Assembly (NCBI RefSeq): GCF_024679245.1
Contig: NC_090173.1
Location: forward strand, 55,326,306-55,390,305
Direction: 5' to 3'
Source: Pseudorasbora parva
Taxonomy: Eukaryota > Chordata > Actinopteri > Cypriniformes > Gobionidae
DNA: 64,000 bases
A program made the translations under genes and the position numbers. The notes below the pieces were generated by a model that ran no database searches, was not told the origin of the DNA, and was given only the letters and a program-made list of their open reading frames with translations. Shown here piece by piece: positions 59,071 to 64,000 of the stretch (its first letter is position 1; each line of letters opens with the position of its first letter).

Positions 59071-60657
59071 ATGTGGACAGTAACTAAGTACATATACTTG
59101 AGTACCGTACTTAAGTTCACTTTTTGAGTATCTGTACTTTAATCGAGAATATCTTTTTCTGGAAACTTATGACTTTAACTTCTCTACATTTGAAAGACAA
59201 ATATCGTACTTTTTGCTCCACTACATTTCTATCAACGTCCTCATGGTCGAAAATCGTTTTTGTGGCAGCTTTGAAAGTCAGTGGATTCATTTTTTCTTCT
59301 TTGAAAGGTGTTTGGGTTTTTGCAGAAAGCCTTTCAGGAATCACTCTTGTAGGGTCACGTGAAATTCAATGATTTCACAGCATTTTTTGAACGCTGATCA
59401 ATTTTTAGCAAAATGGAAGAAAACAGATGTCAAAATGCTCATTTTGGCAAGTATTCACATAAACAAAGTTGATTACGTCTTAAGTGAAGGTAAACAGTTG
59501 GGAGAATATCAGATGTGTATCAGTGTATTGGATCCGTGCATTCGGCCCTAATATTTGTAGTATTTTGTAGAGAAGCAACAATACAGTTAGTCCACGGTTC
59601 AATACATACCTCGGTTTTTAACCACGGTTTTTCGGTTCGGTTCAGTTCGGTTCGTTTTATTTTTTTATTTTTGTTGCTATTCTATTCTTAGGCGAAAGGA
59701 ACAGAAAAAGGTTGAGGAGAAAATGTTTTTATTGCAATACTCTTTCTTTATTTTACTTGAAACCCCTTACTTAAACTTAAAATGAAACTTTACTTTAAAA
59801 AACCCTTGTACACATTCCCAGTGTATTGTATAATATAAAATAGATTTATATAAAGATTTACAGTGGCAGCTCAAAGATGTACAGTAGCATTTAAGTTTGA
59901 ATTTGAATGAATAAATGTAGGCTAAAATTAAAACTACATAGTCTTCAGTATACAACATTGATTAAAAGCTACTGTATTAGAGGTGTTTTGTTTTGTTTTT
60001 TATTAAAATCATTTTAGAGGTGAACTATCCCTTTAAGGACAGCGTGTTCAGTAGGCTGCTGCTGTCAATTGAAGACCTGCTCGCATCTCATACATCATAC
60101 ATAGAAGTGCGCGATTTTACTTTCACTTTATACATATCCGACTGTGTTTATATGTTAACCTTGTGTGTATTTGACAGTATTAGCGCTGTAAGACTGTCCA
60201 GTAATGTGTGTGTTTGACAAACGTTTAGTTCGTGCGCTCAATGCAAAACAGTGCATGCATTGAACAGTCCGTGCCTTGCCGGTTAAACATAAGCATTCGA
60301 ATGAAATTTTTAACCGGCAAGGCTTGAAACGCGGCTAAACACCCCGTAACTTTAGTGCATAATATGATTGATTATTTGCTCATATCGGCGTGTAGACTCA
60401 CAGGCACACTCAAACAGAGCCGAAATAAACTGAGAGAAATATTTCAAACAGAGAGAAATTGAAATAATTAATTGCTCACTTAATTATTAATTTAATGCAA
60501 AACAGCAATTCACCAGCGCGTATTGAACCGTGAATGCCGTACCGAATGGTTCAATACTATATTGAGTATTGTGGCATACCTAGTATTTTGTAATATTTGA
60601 CCAGCAGTACTTTTACTTTTACTCAAGTAATGAAGTTGTGTACTTTGTCCACCTCTG
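59071..60657. mobile_element. hAT-like MITE, copy 2, interrupted
   Basis: The left end ATGTGGACAGTAACTAAGTAC and the right end ACTTTGTCCACCTCTG are degenerate inverted repeats. The first 490 bp follow the copy at 40077-40843 closely (TTTTTCTGGAAACTTATGACT, GTGTTTGGGTTTTTGCAGAA). It is split by a 1-kb element at 59570-60580. Confidence 0.8.
59570..60580. mobile_element. Nested DNA element flanked by a 12-bp direct repeat
   Basis: TAGTATTTTGTA occurs immediately left (59558-59569) and right (60581-60592). The element ends are weak inverted repeats (GCAACAATAC against GCCACAATAC). Inner sequence near both sides carries GGTTCGG/CCGAA words (TTTTTCGGTTCGGTTCAGTT; CGTACCGAATGGTTCAATAC). A 15-bp perfect hairpin (GCCTTGCCGGTTAAA, 60273-60287, and its complement at 60309-60323) lies inside. 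No transposase is present. Confidence 0.7.
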
Positions 60658-61039
60658 TAAAAAAAAAAAAACATCTGATAATAATTAACCATAGAAACAA
60701 ACATAAAAAAAATGAATGAAAACAAAACTAAACAGAGCAGGAAAACAGGAACCAAGGAAAACACAACATAATTTCAAAATAAGAGTCCAAGACAGTGACA
60801 GACATTAGCAATCCATTTGTCCTAAACAGTAAAAAGGTGGCTTCTAAAATGTATTTTTACTGAACGATGCCTTCGTGACCCATGTCACAAAGCCTTTTCG
60901 TCTCTTTTTTATACCCAGCATGCAGGCTGGGTATATAAACATTGCTGACATTGTTAACTTTTTTCTTTCTTTTTTCTAAAAAATTTTGTTTTACTTTGTC
61001 AGCAAATAAAATAAGTAAACCTGAGAATCATATGCCTCG
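60658..61039. other. Intergenic, nothing recognised
   Basis: A-rich then T-rich sequence; ACCCAGCATGCAGGCTGGGT near 60914 is a 9-bp hairpin. No gene. Confidence 0.5.
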
Positions 61040-62110
61040 GCTCATGTAACTGTATCATTTCTGCAGAAGGGAATCTGTTCCAAGCTATTTTACAAACACT
61101 TCTGTGAGATAGCGCCGAACAGTAGCTGCTAAATGCTCTTAGAAATTCAAATGCATGCCTTTGCATCAGTGCAAAGCTTTGAAGACCTTTTAATGAGCAG
61201 ATAGCTGGAGTTAAACATTTAAAATTTGAGGAAGTGCCACCATGGTAAAAAGGTTGCACTCTCTCTGTTTTTCCCTGTCATTTCTCTCTCTCTTTCTTTG
61301 ATGCTGGGAGATTACTGCAGGGCAATGCTGGCGTCTTCAGCTCAGGCTTTCTGCATGCTTTTACTTTCTCTTCTGGGAAGCGTTTCACAGAGGCGCAGTA
61401 AGATGCCATCTTCAGCACCCTCGCTTCCATCTCAGAGCAAGCAGACTTTATCGACTGCAGCAGAGAGAGGAGAGGAGATATGAAGAGCAAGAACAGAGAG
61501 GCGGAAGTGTTGCGCTTGTGTTTTTCTCGCGAGCAGCGGGAGAACAGTGGAGCTTTGAACTCGCCCCCCCATTAAAAGCCCGATGGAGATTTGAAGAGAT
61601 CGGTTGAAAGGAGCCGGCGTATTTTAGATGTTAATTTGTTTTTGTTGTGTTTTTCCCCTACTCTCTTTTTTCTCTGTCTGGGCCTTTCTAAATCTTTTAT
61701 ATTCACATCCAATTTAACACAGCTGGATAAAAAGCTTTATTTTTCCCAAACTCCATGCAGCGTCTTGCTTCATTTCCATCTCTATTGAACTTTTCCACAC
61801 TTTGTACAAAGTCAAAAGATCAATATTCACACAACTTATTCCGGGTTTATGGCATGTCTCCGCGTGCACCATATACGGCGCATGACTTGTGTTCAGGTCT
61901 TGAGGAGCGGTATTTTATGGAAAAGGGCCAAGATAATTATCCCAATGCATTATTAGATAGAGCAATCAGGGAGCGTTTGGATTGTTCTCTGCTGTTTTCT
62001 CTGGCACTCACTCTGAGCGTGGAAATGATTGTATGCTGGTAGATCAGAGAAGCTCATAGATGCTAAACGGCCTGTTATGAAGAAAAATTGTTTACACTGG
62101 ATGTCTGACA
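61040..62110. promoter_or_regulatory. Candidate conserved non-coding block 8
   Basis: About 1 kb free of recognised repeats, with a CCACCATGG at about 61238 that opens only a short frame, and a GC-richer patch at 61.49-61.62 kb. The part around 61.9-62.1 kb has the even texture of constrained DNA (CCCAATGCATTATTAGATAG). It could alternatively be an untranslated exon; no splice-supported frame is seen. Confidence 0.3.
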
Positions 62111-63282
62111 TAGTTTTGTTAACTATAAAGATGAGGCATTCACTGAGAGTGCTGTTGCTTTGAGGCATTTGTCTTTCACAGGTTTGCTTGAATACAGAAC
62201 AAAAGTAGAGTTTTAACTTTTTTAAAAGAAAATGTGAGTGATGTTTGCCAAACTTACCATTAAGGTGGGTTTCTATAGTGTTGTGGCTTTTACTATGGAG
62301 GTGCTAAGTGGTTGCAAGGCCTTGCTATTTGGTTTATGTGTTGTTGTTGTGTGTTTTTTTTTTTCCAACCCGTTCTCACTCTCAAGGGATCAAAATCCGA
62401 AGTATGGTCAAGTGCCTTCACAATGAAGATGCTAAAGGTGCCCCTAAGCGTCATTTTTCGATGCGCTGGGGGCTCCAATCATTTCAATGAGAAACATTTG
62501 CCGTCACACACAGACGCATTTAATTCTTTGCGTTTGTAAAAGCAGACATGATTTTATTAATATTTAAAGGCTACTTTTATATTTTGGAGCAACTAACCCA
62601 ACTCCCTGGTCTCAGCCTTAATACGTAGGTATTAATACGTTACTTTCAAAGAGACTAAACGTACGTCTTAGTACGTTTGGAGAAGTGCTAAAATGTAAAA
62701 TATAGACGTATTTGCAACATTTAAACGTAGTATTATTACATTTTTACAGCTAAAAAACGTAAAATATTTACGAATCCATCATGAAATCTTTTGTTTTGAG
62801 AATACAAAACTTTATTCTGGTAAAAACTTTTTTTTTTTTTTGTTATATCATAATGATATCTATATAATTTCCCGTTGACCATTTTATTGATTAATCTACG
62901 ATCCCTTAACACTACCCCGAAACCTAAACCTACCAATTTAATACAGAATATAAAGAAAATAAAAGGTAAAACGTTGGAAAATGACGATTTTGGTAACAAT
63001 ATAGCATTAAAAAATATATTTTGAACGGCTAATCCTACACTTACCCCTAAACCCATTAGCATTTATTAAAACAACGTACTGTTATAAATCAAAGCATAAC
63101 AGACAGACCAGTGTACTCACAATAATATATTTATTGCAAAAATGTCAAAAGCGGTACCAAAAGTAGTTCAAATGAAGATGTGTTGCAGTCGCAGTCCTCT
63201 CTGGTGGTATATAACGTTAATAGTTTTGTATGAGGTACAGAGCAGAATGTTAGCTTAGCTATTAATCAATGAAAATATTAAT
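62111..63282. other. Intergenic, probably repeat-derived
   Basis: 62.6-62.8 kb is rich in TACGTA words (TTAATACGTAGGTATTAATA). 62736-63062 holds a domain-free minus-strand frame. No gene is recognised. Confidence 0.45.
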
Positions 63283-63756
63283 CCGGTGTCATGACAAATC
63301 CTGTCCCCCTGTGAAATCGTGTCCGCTGGTAGCGGTTTTAAATGCCTGATCAAAAGTTGTTATACATGGTTCTGGACAATCAATTGTTTAAAAATAACTA
63401 AATTATAAACGAATAAACTATGAATTCATTGCCACACTAAGTACACACGCAAAACATTCATTTGAAATATTTAATTGATTGCTATAATGGGAGCAAAAAC
63501 ATGTTCTGAATTATATACTTATATAAGCACTTATAGCTTCAGTTATATACTACTAATATATAAAACATATGCTTTGTAAGACATTAAAGACTATTTTAAC
63601 ACAATTTAAACAGTAAAAATCAAAACGCGATTGTGTAAGAATTGTAATCCGGCTCTGAACAGATTACCTATTAAAATTTCTTTCAGCCAATAGAATCGCT
63701 CTGGGGGTCCTTGCGGACACGATTTCACAGGGGGACAGGATTTTTCATGACACCGG
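63283..63756. mobile_element. MITE with 44-bp TIRs
   Basis: 63283-63326 and 63713-63756 are inverted copies with one mismatch (CCGGTGTCATGA end, GTCCCCCTGTGAAATCGTG core). The 474-bp unit is AT-rich inside and non-coding. No target duplication could be seen, so its superfamily is open. Confidence 0.8.
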
Positions 63757-64000
63757 CTTCTCTCCGTGAAGTTGCGCGTTTCCCATTTCAAATACAAATC
63801 GACTGAAACACGACATGTCAAAATCTGTGACGAAGCAGGCGAGAGCCAATGAGCGTTCGATGCCACTGCCGTAAATCATGTCGTAACGCTTCATGAGGGC
63901 GCGTTTTTTAAATTTGAATTTACGAGCGCGAGATTTGAGCGCTACTGAGAGGAGATGAAGACTTATGGAGATGAAGATCACCAGGCTCAATTTTAGATTT
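63757..64000. other. Window edge, nothing recognised
   Basis: Mixed sequence with no recognised exon; the overlapping minus-strand frames here lack domains. Confidence 0.4.

Overview
The window is vertebrate nuclear DNA, almost certainly from a teleost fish and probably a cyprinid. The only host gene recognised is the 3' end of axin2 at the left edge. The rest is AT-rich intergenic sequence with very long dinucleotide microsatellites and the repeat mix usual for carp-like fish: Tc1-like, hAT-like and Harbinger-like elements, TTAA-target elements, tRNA-derived SINEs, CR1/L2-type LINE fragments and Ty3/Gypsy elements. The species call is inferred from repeat style, not from a diagnostic gene.

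Layout. 1-2703: last intron of axin2. 2704-2830: terminal coding exon, the end of the DIX domain. 2831 to about 3980: 3' UTR with a poly(A) signal and a GU-rich downstream element. About 4-53 kb: no host exon I can name. It holds nested and degraded transposons and several blocks of transposon-free, homeodomain-site-rich sequence (7.25-8.26, 9.7-10.4, 16.96-17.24, 34.4-35.0, 38.6-39.2, 49.1-49.6, 51.3-51.5 and 61.0-62.1 kb) that look like conserved non-coding or enhancer DNA. 14282-15710: a complete 1.43-kb LTR element with no coding capacity, two identical 374-bp LTRs and a 5-bp target duplication. 53406-58483: a nearly intact Ty3/Gypsy retrotransposon on the minus strand. 58.5-64 kb: more nested terminal-inverted-repeat elements and one enhancer-like block.

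The standout is the Gypsy element at 53406-58483. Its pol encodes integrase before reverse transcriptase-RNase H, the reverse of the usual Gypsy order and the hallmark of the Gmr1-like group. Gag carries a SCAN-like capsid region, a CCHC knuckle and a DSG protease site. The primer-binding site matches the tRNA-Phe 3' end over 18 bases. The LTRs are identical over 369 aligned bases and flanked by TATAT, so insertion was recent. Defects visible are a one-base frame offset inside protease, an unusual His in an RT motif, and a 3' LTR missing its outer end next to a 21-base G run. The non-coding LTR element at 14.3 kb uses the same tRNA-Phe primer site, the same one-base spacer and similar LTR ends, so the two may be a non-autonomous/autonomous pair.

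Other structure includes a three-element nest at 29.7-32.4 kb (a TTAA element and a Tc1 element inside a Harbinger-like element), a LINE inserted in a Tc1 copy at a site matching its own 3' repeat, several near-perfect foldback elements, a G-quadruplex-prone tract and CTCF-like motifs. No CRISPR, rRNA or functional tRNA gene was seen.
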